A stretch of DNA of 64,000 nucleotides from RGIG6919 sp045531905 (GTDB lineage Bacteria > Bacillota > Clostridia > Lachnospirales > Lachnospiraceae). The notes under the pieces are model-generated. The model did not search any database and was not told the DNA's origin. It was given only the letters and a program-made list of their open reading frames with translations. Within the stretch, counting starts at the first letter, position 1, and every line of letters begins with the position of its first letter. Shown one piece after another: positions 44,130 through 53,336 of this stretch. The stretch is taken from NCBI GenBank assembly GCA_045531905.1, contig JAZSEY010000018.1, positions 1-64,000 of the forward strand. The letters run 5' to 3'. The position numbers were made by a program, and so were the translations under genes.

Positions 44130-44729
44130 ATGCTTAATTTTCTGTGGGGAATTATGCTTTTGATTGGTATTATGTTTGGTGCTTTTTCCGGCACCTTAGG
44201 AGATGTTGGAAATGGAATGCTTTCTGCCTCCAAGGAAGCCATTCAGCTTTGCATTGTCATGCTTGGCGTCATGGGATTTTGGAACGGCATCATGGAAATC
44301 GCCACCCAAGCCGGTCTCATTGAAAGACTAACTAAAGGCATCAAACCGATACTCCGTTATCTGTTTCCCAGTGTGCCCGACGGAGATACTACCCAGGACC
44401 ACATAGCCACCAACATGATTGCTAATATGCTGGGACTTGGTTGGGCTGCCACCCCTAGCGGACTTCGTGCCATGCAAGGTCTGCAGCGTCTAAAAAAAGA
44501 GGGCGCAGAAGTCGCCAGCCATGACATGTGCATGTTCCTGGTCATCAACATTTCTTCCCTCCAGCTCATCCCCATGAATATGATTGCCTATCGAAGCGAG
44601 TATGGAAGTGTTAATGCCACTGCCATCGTGGCACCCGCTCTAATTGCTACCACTGTAAACACCATTGCCGCCATTTTATTTGGTGTACTTATGAGAAAAA
44701 AACACCACAAGGGAGGCGGCTCTAAATGA
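44130..44729 (+). CDS. spmA: spore maturation protein A
   Basis: 199-residue membrane protein with a nucleoside-recognition (Gate) domain. Conserved features are LWGIMLLIGIMFGAFSG at the N-terminus, MLGVMGFWNGIMEIA, and the GLGWAATPSGLRAM motif. In Bacillus, SpmA and SpmB are needed for proper spore-core dehydration. spmB follows with a four-base overlap. Confidence 0.93.
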   Translation: MLNFLWGIMLLIGIMFGAFSGTLGDVGNGMLSASKEAIQLCIVMLGVMGFWNGIMEIATQAGLIERLTKGIKPILRYLFPSVPDGDTTQDHIATNMIANMLGLGWAATPSGLRAMQGLQRLKKEGAEVASHDMCMFLVINISSLQLIPMNMIAYRSEYGSVNATAIVAPALIATTVNTIAAILFGVLMRKKHHKGGGSK

Positions 44730-45250
44730 AAATGATTCTCTTTCTCTCAGATTTCATCATCCCCCTGGTGGTGTTCTATATTATTCTATATGGGCTCATG
44801 CAAAAGGTATCTATCTATGATGCCTTTATCAAAGGTGCAAAGGAGGGGTTTTCCGTTGTTGTTGACATTGCCCCTACCCTAATCGGCTTGATGGCAGCTG
44901 TGGGAGCCATCCGTTATTCCGGTTGTCTGGATTTTGTGGCAAACCTGCTCTCTCCTATCGGAAACTATCTACATATTCCGGCACCAGTATTACCGGTTAT
45001 CTTGGTTCGACTATTTTCTGCCTCTGCCGCTAATTCTCTTGTTCTGGACTTATTCCGGGAATATGGCACAGACTCTCTTATCGGCATCATGATTTCCCTC
45101 ATGATGAGTTGTACTGAAACCTTATTTTATACCCTAAGCATTTACTACATGTCTGTCAAAGTTACGAAAACCCGCTGGACAATACCGGGGGCACTTTTTT
45201 CCATGGTGGCAGGAATGGCAACCTGTGTGGTGCTTTCATATATGATGTGA
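44726..45250 (+). CDS. spmB: spore maturation protein B
   Basis: 174 residues and the partner of SpmA. It is a membrane protein with the Gate-domain pattern GAKEGFSVVVDIAPTLIGLMAAVG and CTETLFYTLSIYYMSV. The start overlaps spmA as ATGA. The stop is immediately followed by repeat copy D, whose A/T-ended arms can serve as terminator. The pair implies a sporulating ancestor or lifestyle. Confidence 0.93.
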   Translation: MKMILFLSDFIIPLVVFYIILYGLMQKVSIYDAFIKGAKEGFSVVVDIAPTLIGLMAAVGAIRYSGCLDFVANLLSPIGNYLHIPAPVLPVILVRLFSASAANSLVLDLFREYGTDSLIGIMISLMMSCTETLFYTLSIYYMSVKVTKTRWTIPGALFSMVAGMATCVVLSYMM

Positions 45251-45376
45251 AAAAAAGCACTTCTGTATAAGGAGACGTTCGCACTTTCCTGTGTGCGTAG
45301 CAGTGCATAAGCTTGCACACTACGCAAGCTAAGCACTGACGCACACAGAGACTCCTTATACTAGAAGTGCTTTTTT
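45251..45376 (+). repeat. structured hairpin repeat, copy D, also a likely bidirectional terminator
   Basis: Arms AAAAAAGCACTTCTGTATAA / TTATACTAGAAGTGCTTTTTT. Inner helices: P3 CTGTGTGCGT / ACGCACACAG, P4 CAGTGC / GCACTG, P5 AGCTTGC / GCAAGCT. It keeps the AG bulge and ATA/AA loop of the other copies. Four P3 base pairs are replaced relative to copy A with pairing kept. It lies between the convergent ends of spmB and the 45410 gene and has A/T runs at both edges. Confidence 0.85.
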
Positions 45377-45409
45377 AGATAAGTGGATATTCTATTTTAA
45401 GTTTTGCTC

Positions 45410-46186
45410 TTAAACACTATCTAATATTACCTTTACCTCTTCGATTGAAAGCGACAACTTTTCTGAAATTTCTTCCACAGATAAGCCACATTCTGTATAA
45501 GCTATAATTTTTCCTTTAGTTTCACCTTCTGCCTGCCCCTCTGCTTTATAGTCTTCTACAATTTTGCACATCTCAACTCGCCCCTTTCCTTCTTTTAGAT
45601 TCATAATCTCTCGGCACACTGTCTGAAACCTATCGTCCTTTAGCACCGCACTGCTAGACAGCACTTTCATCAATGCTGCTATATCCGTTTTATCATCCAC
45701 TGAAGCATTTACGTACACCTCGTGATATCCGTTATCTAATACTTCGCCAGTCTCTCGCAACACTCTGTCTACATGATAGATAGTCTTTCCTTTTTGAAAC
45801 AAATCAAATATTGAAAGAAATATAACATATATATCTGGAAGCTTGTCAAACTTAATACCTTTTTCTGCAATGTAGGTATCCATATTAGATGCATTATATC
45901 TCACTCTTCTTTGATGATCATCGTTATCCTCTTTTTGCACCTCAATATTATAAAACTTCCCTTTCTCGTCTTTGCACATAACATCCAAAATAACGGAACG
46001 TCCTTTAATGTTTCTTAACGATTTTTGTGGTATGGATGACACAATTGTCAAGTCTTTCTTTTGCAAAATAATCTGAAGCACTTCCTTGCAAAATTCACTA
46101 CTCTCTGCCAGTTTGTGCCAAAACACATCGTCAATTGGTCTCAGTGCGTCAACCACCTGTCCTGCTTTCATTTTTTCGTTGTTCAT
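45410..46186 (-). CDS. PD-(D/E)XK nuclease family transposase-like protein
   Basis: 258 residues from ATG 46186, with GGGGG six bases upstream; the frame continues to 46228. The family start (LRPIDDVFWHKLAES) and catalytic core (SVILDVMCKDEKGKFYNIEVQKED: Asp, then Glu-x-Gln) are intact. The C-terminus has a repetitive Gly/Glu linker and a helix pair (LSVEEISEKLSLSIEEVKVIL) common to the family. Unlike the 15097 gene it keeps its nuclease core. No terminal inverted repeats or target duplication were seen. Confidence 0.83.
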   Translation of the reverse strand: MNNEKMKAGQVVDALRPIDDVFWHKLAESSEFCKEVLQIILQKKDLTIVSSIPQKSLRNIKGRSVILDVMCKDEKGKFYNIEVQKEDNDDHQRRVRYNASNMDTYIAEKGIKFDKLPDIYVIFLSIFDLFQKGKTIYHVDRVLRETGEVLDNGYHEVYVNASVDDKTDIAALMKVLSSSAVLKDDRFQTVCREIMNLKEGKGRVEMCKIVEDYKAEGQAEGETKGKIIAYTECGLSVEEISEKLSLSIEEVKVILDSV

Positions 46187-46311
46187 TATTTGCCCCCTTC
46201 TTCTATAACAACTCTTTGTTTGTCGCATAGAATTAGAAGCAAGAGAACTTTTTAATGTTGGTTATAATTTATAATATCACACGTTTTTCACGCATGCAAA
46301 CATATCTACGA

Positions 46312-46521
46312 TTACTCTCGCTCATACTCCAATATATCCCCCGGCTGGCAATTCAGTGCCTCGCAGATTGCCTCCAAGGTGGAAAATCGAATAGCACTTA
46401 CCTTTCCTGTTTTTATCTTCGATAAATTCACATTGGTTACGCCCACCTGTTCTGACAGCTCATTCAGACTCATCTTTCGGTCTGCCATCACTCTATCTAA
46501 TCTTAATACAATTTTTCCCAT
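46312..46521 (-). CDS. small XRE-family (Cro/CI) regulator
   Basis: 69 residues forming essentially one helix-turn-helix domain (MSLNELSEQVGVTNVNLSKIKTGKVSAIRFSTLEAICEALNCQPGDILEY). It follows the membrane protein gene by 15 bases. This arrangement, a short XRE protein beside a DUF2975-like membrane protein, recurs in Firmicutes. Confidence 0.9.
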   Translation of the reverse strand: MGKIVLRLDRVMADRKMSLNELSEQVGVTNVNLSKIKTGKVSAIRFSTLEAICEALNCQPGDILEYERE

Positions 46522-46536
46522 ACGCCTTCTCCTATC

Positions 46537-47247
46537 CTATAATGTCTCATCTGATTCCTGCTGAAGCATAGCACCGTACTTGAAAACGTTTGTCAATACT
46601 AACACAACCAACACTGCAAGTACTACACCTAAGTCAATATTAAAGGTAAAATCACCTGTCATGAAACCTTCTGCCATACCCTGTGCAATACCACCAAGAA
46701 TGCAGGTAGGAATCAATGAGATTGCCAAGTGATGCATCTTCTTAATAATACTCTCTGTAAATGGTGTCTCGCATTCATGAAATTCCTTACTTAATTTTCC
46801 AATGAATACAAATGTTACATATAATGATGTTAAAAATAATGCCATTGCACCAAGCATAATTGCCATATTTCTCATACCGGAATATTTCATATCGCCTGTT
46901 GTCATGTATAAATCAATGTTCTTATCCGTAACCTCTACCTTTTCCAAGGTTGCATCTGCACCATTGACTTTCACATCGTTCTTTTTCGAAAATTCTTCTT
47001 CCAAAGACTTCACAATCTCATCTTGATCTTCCTCTTTCATCAGCACACCTAATGATTCGGTGTTCATATGCATTATCACATCACTATTCACCGTTACAGC
47101 CATTAAATCCTTCGGTAACACTGCTATCGCAATAGCACCAATAATCAAACATACAATACCCACCATCACTAACGCTTTACAAATGTTCGCAATAATCTGT
47201 CCTGCTTTACCTAACTTGTTAATTTTTTGAATCGCTTCCTGTTTCAT
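46537..47247 (-). CDS. DUF2975-like membrane protein
   Basis: 236 residues from ATG 47247, with GGAGG upstream. Four membrane segments (about 25-48, 128-150, 170-195 and 205-228), with an extracytoplasmic loop of about 75 residues rich in charged residues between the first two. I assign it to the DUF2975 type from its topology and its XRE partner. Function unknown. Confidence 0.72.
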   Translation of the reverse strand: MKQEAIQKINKLGKAGQIIANICKALVMVGIVCLIIGAIAIAVLPKDLMAVTVNSDVIMHMNTESLGVLMKEEDQDEIVKSLEEEFSKKNDVKVNGADATLEKVEVTDKNIDLYMTTGDMKYSGMRNMAIMLGAMALFLTSLYVTFVFIGKLSKEFHECETPFTESIIKKMHHLAISLIPTCILGGIAQGMAEGFMTGDFTFNIDLGVVLAVLVVLVLTNVFKYGAMLQQESDETL

Positions 47248-47451
47248 AATTAAATCCTCCACATTTCATAAATAATCTCTGGCTATCTGCCAATCATTTT
47301 TTAAGTATCTTTTTTCGCGAAAACACAACAAACATTAAACATTTAATGCTTATCGATAAACCCATTATAACACCATATTAATGTTTGTCAAGCACTTTTT
47401 AATGTTTTTCGATAATTTTTTTATGAAATGCGTTTCTTATCCCAAAAAGCA

Positions 47452-47497
47452 CAAAAAAACGGCTTAAACAGGACGATTTCATGTCCTGCCTAAGCCA
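47452..47497 (-). terminator. terminator of the fructose PTS operon
   Basis: GGCTTAGGCAGGAC pairs with GTCCTGTTTAAGCC around an 8-base loop on the minus strand (47461-47496), followed by GTTTTTTTG. Confidence 0.87.
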
Positions 47498-47504
47498 GTA
47501 CTTA

Positions 47505-49139
47505 TTATTTTGATAAATCTAAATTGCGTACAGTTTCTCTAACCTTTAATACAAACCCTGGAGAAACGGATAACTCATCTATACCCATTCGCATAAATGT
47601 TTCTGTAAGAGTAGTGTCCGCTGCAAGCTCTCCACATATACCAATCCATGCACCATGGTTATGAGCATTGTCTGCCGCCATCTTGATAAGTCTAAGAATC
47701 GCCTCATGGTGAGTATCTATAAAATCTTCCAGTTCCGGATTCTGTCTGTCACAGGCAAGGGTGTACTGCGTCAAGTCATTTGTTCCTACGCTGAAGAAAT
47801 CTACCATTGGTGCCAACAAATCGCTGATGATGGCAGCTGCAGGGGTCTCAATCATAATACCCAATTCTATAGCATCAGAAATCTCAATTCCCTCTGCAAC
47901 AAGCTCTGCCTTTACTTCTTCACAGATTGCAAGTATCTTTTCCAGTTCACTCACACTTGTAATCATAGGGAACATGATTCCTAACTTACCATACACAGAT
48001 GCTCTATATAAAGCTCTAAGCTGAGTCTTGAAAATGTCTGGTCTAGTCAGACAAATTCGAATTGCCCTATATCCTAATGCAGGATTTTCCTCTTTCTTGA
48101 GGCCAAAATAATCAACCTGCTTGTCTGCACCTATATCCAGAGTACGAATAATTACCTTTTTACCAGCCATACTCTCAAGAACCTTCTTGTAAGCAACAAA
48201 TTGTTGCTCCTCTGTAGGATAATCCTGACTTTCCAGATATAAAAATTCACTTCTGAACAATCCGATTCCGCCTGCATCATTCAATAGAACTGCACCGATA
48301 TTTTCAACGCTTCCTATATTGGCATAGATATTGATTTTCTTACCATCTATAGTCATGTTTTCTTTTCCCTTTAAATTCTGAAGCAGTTTTTTCTTCTCCT
48401 CATCCTGCTGTTTTTTTAGCAGGAACTGATTCGTTACCTCTTCATCCGGATTTACAATTACCTCACCTGTAAATCCATCCACGATAGCAGATTCACCGTC
48501 CGTGATGGACTTCAGAAATTCTTCTCCCACACCTATTATGGCAGGGATATTCATATTTCTGGCAAGAATTGCCGTGTGAGAATTTGAGGAGCCGTATGCT
48601 GTCACAAATGCAAGCACCTTGTCTTTGTCCAACAATACTGTCTCACTAGGAGCCAAATCATCCGAACATATAATTACCTTGTCATCACTGGAAGAAGTGT
48701 CCTCACCTTCGGATTGCAGATTTCTAATAAGACGATTGGAAATATCCTTAATGTCTGCTGCTCTTTCTTTCATATAAGCATCATCCATCGCACCAAACAT
48801 TTCTGCAAAATTATCTGCAGTAACAGCAACAGCATATTCTGCATTCACTGACTGAGTATCAATAATGTTTTGGATAGAATCATTGTAATCTATATCCTCC
48901 AACATCATCATGTGAATTTCAAATATCTGTGCATTTGCCTCTCCAACTTCTTTCAATGCCTTGTCATAGATTTCCTGAAGCTGACTTGTAGCAAGCGCCT
49001 TCGCAGTTTCTACACGTTGTTTCTCATGATTTGTGTCTTCCACGCGAGTACGCTTTACAGATACTTCTTTTCTTTTAAATACTGAAATCTTGCCTATAGC
49101 TATGGCACCATAGACTCCCTTTCCGACGTATTTTTCCAT
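47505..49139 (-). CDS. ptsI: PTS enzyme I
   Basis: PEP-protein phosphotransferase that passes phosphate from PEP to HPr. 544 residues. The phospho-histidine lies in GSSNSHTAILAR (about residue 187). The PEP-binding barrel shows LFRSEFLY, ALGYRAIR, MIETPAA and GTNDLTQYTLACDR, and the near-C-terminal catalytic Cys is GICGELA. It is the last gene of the fru operon, 36 bases after ptsH. Confidence 0.97.
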   Translation of the reverse strand: MEKYVGKGVYGAIAIGKISVFKRKEVSVKRTRVEDTNHEKQRVETAKALATSQLQEIYDKALKEVGEANAQIFEIHMMMLEDIDYNDSIQNIIDTQSVNAEYAVAVTADNFAEMFGAMDDAYMKERAADIKDISNRLIRNLQSEGEDTSSSDDKVIICSDDLAPSETVLLDKDKVLAFVTAYGSSNSHTAILARNMNIPAIIGVGEEFLKSITDGESAIVDGFTGEVIVNPDEEVTNQFLLKKQQDEEKKKLLQNLKGKENMTIDGKKINIYANIGSVENIGAVLLNDAGGIGLFRSEFLYLESQDYPTEEQQFVAYKKVLESMAGKKVIIRTLDIGADKQVDYFGLKKEENPALGYRAIRICLTRPDIFKTQLRALYRASVYGKLGIMFPMITSVSELEKILAICEEVKAELVAEGIEISDAIELGIMIETPAAAIISDLLAPMVDFFSVGTNDLTQYTLACDRQNPELEDFIDTHHEAILRLIKMAADNAHNHGAWIGICGELAADTTLTETFMRMGIDELSVSPGFVLKVRETVRNLDLSK

Positions 49140-49175
49140 AATATGCCTCCTAATGCTTTAAGGTAGCAATGATAA

Positions 49176-49442
49176 TTACTCACCAAAACCACTTTCAAAT
49201 AAGCCTGCTATCTCATCCAATGCAGCCTGCTCATCTGTACCCTCGCAAACGATTTCTACAGTATTACCACATTTGATACAAGCTGACATAATCTGCATAA
49301 GTGCTTTCGCATTTACCTGCTTGTCGTTTACATTCATTGTGATATTACACTCTTTATAAGCTGCTGCAGCCTTTGCAAGAATACCTGCTGGGCGCATATG
49401 CATTCCCTGTGCGTTAATTACTTCTACAGTTTTTGTTACCAT
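49176..49442 (-). CDS. ptsH: HPr-like phosphocarrier without the regulatory serine
   Basis: 88 residues. The phosphoryl-accepting His15 and Arg17 are present in GMHMRPAG. At the position of Ser46 in Bacillus HPr (VNLKSIMG) this protein has VNAKALMQ, so Ala replaces the serine that HPr kinase modifies. It should carry phosphate for transport but not act as the CcpA co-repressor or be inhibited by HprK. Its location between fruA and ptsI suggests a dedicated fructose-route HPr; a second, regulated HPr may exist elsewhere. Confidence 0.93.
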   Translation of the reverse strand: MVTKTVEVINAQGMHMRPAGILAKAAAAYKECNITMNVNDKQVNAKALMQIMSACIKCGNTVEIVCEGTDEQAALDEIAGLFESGFGE

Positions 49443-49480
49443 AATTTCCCTCCATTATATACTTCCCATTATATTATGAT

Positions 49481-51391
49481 TTAAGCCTGAACTTTTTTCT
49501 TAAGAACTCCAAGTAAGAGCATACCAACTAATGAACCAATTGCAAGTGCAAGAAGATACATTGGCCAATTGCCTACTACAGCGAATACGAAGATACCACC
49601 GTGTGGAGCCATGAGTGTACAGTTAAATGCCATTGAAAGACCACCTGCTACAGCTGCACCAATCATACATGAAGGAATGACTCTTAATGGATCAGCTGCC
49701 GCATAAGGAATCGCACCCTCTGTGATGAAGCTAAGACCCATAATGTAGTTTACAGGGCCACTCTTTCTCTCTTCTTCAGTAAACTTATTCTTGAAGAATG
49801 TTGTTGCTAATGCGATTGCGATAGGAGGTACCATACCACCAATCATAACTGCTGCCATTACATCATAGTTACCAGATGTAATTGCTGCTGTACCGAATAC
49901 ATATGCAGCCTTGTTGAAAGGACCACCCATATCAATTGACATCATACCACCAAGGATACATCCAAGGATAATCTTGCTTTCCCCTCCCATGTCAGTAAGG
50001 AAGTTTGAAAGACCTGTATTAAGCATACCCATAAATGGATTAATTGCACACATAACGACTGCTATCATTCCAAGTCCTACAAGAGGATAGATAAGAACAG
50101 GTTTAATACCATTTAATGCATCTGGCATCTTATCGCAAAGTCTTTCTACACCAAGCATAAGGTAACCACCTACGAAACCTGCAAACAATGCACCCAGGAA
50201 ACCTGAAGGAACATCGCCACCGATGCTGGCAAATGTAGAACCTAAGGTTGCCATATATCCACCTACAAGACCTACTAAGAAACCTGGTCTGTCAGCAATA
50301 CTCTTACCAATAAATGCTGCAAGAATAGGAACCATAAAGTTAAATGCATTTCCACCAACTGTCTTGAAAAATGCAGCCAGTGCTGTGTGAGTACCAAAAC
50401 TTCCATCCTGTGGGGCACCCGCAATTGTATCAATCAAGAAAGCCAATGCGATGAAGATACCACCAGCTACTACGAATGGTAACATATTAGATACACCATT
50501 CATCAAATGCTTGTAAATCTTTCTACCAAAGGACTCACCTTCTGCACCTGATTCCTCTGCCTTAGCACCCTGATGCTTATAAACTGGTGCATCACCAGAT
50601 ACCACTTTGTTAATTAACTCTTCCGGAATCTTGATTCCATCGGATACCTTTGTTGTAATAACCTTCTTACCATCGAAACGTGACATCTCAACTGACTTAT
50701 CAGCTGCTACAATAATTCCATCACACTCTTCGATTTCCTTTGCTGTAAGCTTGTTCTTAACACCGCCAGAACCGTTGGTCTCAACCTTAACTGTTATACC
50801 AAGCTTCTTGCCTGCTTTTTCTAATGCTTCTGCTGCCATATAAGTATGAGCAATACCTGTTGGACAAGCGGTTACTGCAAGCACTCTGTATTCTGCGCTT
50901 GACTCCGATGCTGCCACAGTTGCTTCCTCTGGGAACTTAGCTGTCTCTGTTTTATCAATAATTGACAAAAACTCTGTTACATCCTTTGCTCCAAGAAGCT
51001 CGCCTCTAAAGTCCTCATCCATAAGAATTGTCATAAGTCTTGACAATACTTCCAAATGCACATCTCCATCATTTGGAGCTGCAATCATGAATAAAAGGTT
51101 AGATGGCTCACCATCAAGTGCCTCATAATCTACGCCACCTGGAACTGTGATTGCCGCTAAGGATGGAGCCTTAACTGCCTCACTTTTAGCATGTGGAATC
51201 GCGATTCCTTCACCAACTGCTGTAGAACCCTGCTCCTCACGTGCCAAAATTCCCTTCTTATAAGCTTCCACATCACTAATGTTTCCGCTCTTTGCCTGAA
51301 GCTCAACTAACATGTCGATTGCTTCCTGTTTGCTACTTGGTGCCTGACCAAGTGCTATGCTTTCTTTCTTAAGTAAATCAACAATACGCAT
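49481..51391 (-). CDS. fruA: PTS fructose transporter subunit IIABC
   Basis: 636-residue fusion. EIIA (about 1-145) has its phospho-His in GIAIPHAKSE; EIIB (about 168-265) has its phospho-Cys in VTACPTGIAHTYMAAE; EIIC (about 290-630) has around ten membrane segments. It imports fructose as fructose-1-phosphate, the substrate of the neighbouring FruK. Confidence 0.96.
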   Translation of the reverse strand: MRIVDLLKKESIALGQAPSSKQEAIDMLVELQAKSGNISDVEAYKKGILAREEQGSTAVGEGIAIPHAKSEAVKAPSLAAITVPGGVDYEALDGEPSNLLFMIAAPNDGDVHLEVLSRLMTILMDEDFRGELLGAKDVTEFLSIIDKTETAKFPEEATVAASESSAEYRVLAVTACPTGIAHTYMAAEALEKAGKKLGITVKVETNGSGGVKNKLTAKEIEECDGIIVAADKSVEMSRFDGKKVITTKVSDGIKIPEELINKVVSGDAPVYKHQGAKAEESGAEGESFGRKIYKHLMNGVSNMLPFVVAGGIFIALAFLIDTIAGAPQDGSFGTHTALAAFFKTVGGNAFNFMVPILAAFIGKSIADRPGFLVGLVGGYMATLGSTFASIGGDVPSGFLGALFAGFVGGYLMLGVERLCDKMPDALNGIKPVLIYPLVGLGMIAVVMCAINPFMGMLNTGLSNFLTDMGGESKIILGCILGGMMSIDMGGPFNKAAYVFGTAAITSGNYDVMAAVMIGGMVPPIAIALATTFFKNKFTEEERKSGPVNYIMGLSFITEGAIPYAAADPLRVIPSCMIGAAVAGGLSMAFNCTLMAPHGGIFVFAVVGNWPMYLLALAIGSLVGMLLLGVLKKKVQA

Positions 51392-51456
51392 ACTTAAAAT
51401 CCTCCTCTTTGTTATTTTTTATGTTTGAATTGTCCCACTCAAGACAATCTTAAGTT

Positions 51457-52359
51457 TTATAGTAATTCAATTAGCAATCTGTCTACTTCTGCTTTTGTTG
51501 CTAATCCATCTGAAAATGCTGTCGCGCCACCTGTTGCAGTTCCAAGCTTCAACGCATATCCATAATCGCCATGTTCCATACCTGCTATGAAACCTGCCAC
51601 CATAGAGTCTCCGGCACCAACAGAATTTTTAACCTTTCCTTTGCAAACTCCACATCTATGAGCCTTTCCTGTTTCATCAATCAGAAGTGCTCCGTCTCCA
51701 GCCATGGAGATAAGTACATTTCTTGCTCCAAGTTCTTGAAGTTTTCTTGCATATTTCTCAATCTCTTCCATCGTTGTAAGCTTTACGCCAAACATTTCAC
51801 CAAGCTCATGATTATTGGGTTTTATCAAAAATGGCTTATATGGAAGTACTTTCATAAGAAGCTGTCCTGTTGCATCAACAACAGCCTTGATTTTCTTCTC
51901 AGAAAGTCTTTGTAAAATTTGCTCATATATATCTGATGGAAGTGTATTTGGTATACTTCCTGCTAACACAATCGTGTCACCATCCTGAATCTTTTCCAGC
52001 TTAGCAAAAAGTTCCGCAATCGCTTTTTCACTGATAAATGGTCCTTGACCATTCAACTCTGTCTCTTCAGCAGATTTAATCTTAACATTGATACGGGAGA
52101 AACCGCTTTCAAGCTGAACAAAATCAGATTCAATGCCTTTTTCCTCAACACCCTTCTTTATGGCATCTCCAGTAAAGCCTGCAATAAAGCCCAATGCCTT
52201 TGAGGTCAATCCAAGTTCTTTGAGTACGAAAGAAACATTGATTCCTTTTCCGCCAAAATAGATTTCTTCACCGTTGCTACGATTGACACTACCTAATTCC
52301 ATCTCTCCCGAGTGAACAACGTAGTCCACTGCCGGATTAAATGTAACTGTGTATATCAT
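51457..52359 (-). CDS. fruK: 1-phosphofructokinase
   Basis: 300-residue PfkB/ribokinase-family kinase converting fructose-1-phosphate to fructose-1,6-bisphosphate. The N-terminal GGKGINVSFVLKELG and C-terminal anion-hole and catalytic-base motif VGAGDSMVAGFIAG are intact. It overlaps the end of fruR by four bases and precedes fruA. Confidence 0.95.
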   Translation of the reverse strand: MIYTVTFNPAVDYVVHSGEMELGSVNRSNGEEIYFGGKGINVSFVLKELGLTSKALGFIAGFTGDAIKKGVEEKGIESDFVQLESGFSRINVKIKSAEETELNGQGPFISEKAIAELFAKLEKIQDGDTIVLAGSIPNTLPSDIYEQILQRLSEKKIKAVVDATGQLLMKVLPYKPFLIKPNNHELGEMFGVKLTTMEEIEKYARKLQELGARNVLISMAGDGALLIDETGKAHRCGVCKGKVKNSVGAGDSMVAGFIAGMEHGDYGYALKLGTATGGATAFSDGLATKAEVDRLLIELL

Positions 52360-53111
52360 CCCATAACCTCCTTAACCGATGCCTCGGTTACATACTTTTT
52401 GTTTTCTACCCTATCAGTTATTATCTTACCTTCTGTAAGGGGTGCAATATTCACTGCTGTTATCTTGTCGAATTTGGAATGATCTGCTAAGAAGTATGGC
52501 TTTCTAGTATTGGCTATTACTGCTCTCTTTACTTCTGCCTCAGCCTTTTCAGGAGTCGTAAGTCCGACCGAAAGCGATATTCCATTGACTCCTATAAAGC
52601 TCTTTGTGAAGTTATAATCCGATATAGATTTGATACAATCTGCTCCTACAATAGCCTCTGTGGTAACCTTTATCTCTCCAGCCGGCACAAATACTCTAAA
52701 ACCTCTCTTGGCAAGTTTCATAGCATGCACAAATGCGTTGGTAACAAAGGATACATTTTTCTCTGGTATAAACTCTATCATCTTCTCAGTAGTCGTTCCT
52801 GCATCCAAAAATACAAAATCTCCATCTTCAATCAAAGAAGCAGCATATTTTGCTATAGCGGTTTTCTCATCATTGAACAACAATGCCTTCTCAGCTACAT
52901 CTCTCTCTAAAGCAGTGAAATTATCAGTAGCCTGTGCTGACATGGCACCACCTCTAACCTTTACCAGCATTCCCTTTTCATCAAGATATGCCAAGTCACG
53001 TCTTATGGTGGATTCGGAAGCATCAAGCAGTGTGCACAATTCTGCTAGAGTAGCACTTCCGTTATTGTTAACTGTCTCTAATATCGTTGAATGTCGATCC
53101 TCTGTTAGCAT
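52356..53111 (-). CDS. fruR: DeoR-family repressor of the fructose operon
   Basis: 251 residues. The helix-turn-helix is ATLAELCTLLDASESTIRRDLAYLDEKG, followed by RGGAM. The sugar-phosphate-sensing domain has DAGTTTEKM and the late GVNGIS. As first gene of fruR-fruK-fruA-ptsH-ptsI it probably represses its own operon until fructose-1-phosphate appears. Two direct repeats just downstream of the -10 are candidate operators. Confidence 0.93.
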   Translation of the reverse strand: MLTEDRHSTILETVNNNGSATLAELCTLLDASESTIRRDLAYLDEKGMLVKVRGGAMSAQATDNFTALERDVAEKALLFNDEKTAIAKYAASLIEDGDFVFLDAGTTTEKMIEFIPEKNVSFVTNAFVHAMKLAKRGFRVFVPAGEIKVTTEAIVGADCIKSISDYNFTKSFIGVNGISLSVGLTTPEKAEAEVKRAVIANTRKPYFLADHSKFDKITAVNIAPLTEGKIITDRVENKKYVTEASVKEVMG

Positions 53112-53129
53112 ATAATACCCTCCTCTTTC

Positions 53130-53194
53130 TGATTGATTATGAAAGATTTTGATTGATTATGACTTAATATTAACACAAATATTTTCATTGTCAA
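53130..53194 (-). promoter_or_regulatory. fru operon promoter with two direct-repeat operators
   Basis: On the minus strand TTGACA (53189-53194), 16 bases, TAATAT (53167-53172). TGATTGATTATGA occurs twice (53130-53142 and 53150-53162), exactly 20 bases apart, just downstream of the -10 where a repressor would block initiation or early elongation. Confidence 0.65.
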
Positions 53195-53336
53195 GCATTA
53201 TCTTCCAAATTCTGTCATTTTCTCTCATTTATCATGATTCTTTCTTCCATTTCCCTATTGTCGCCCACAATTCCCTGCAACTGTGGTACAATGAGACTTA
53301 GGTATTTTCATATTTTATTGGGGAAGGGGTATGTTT

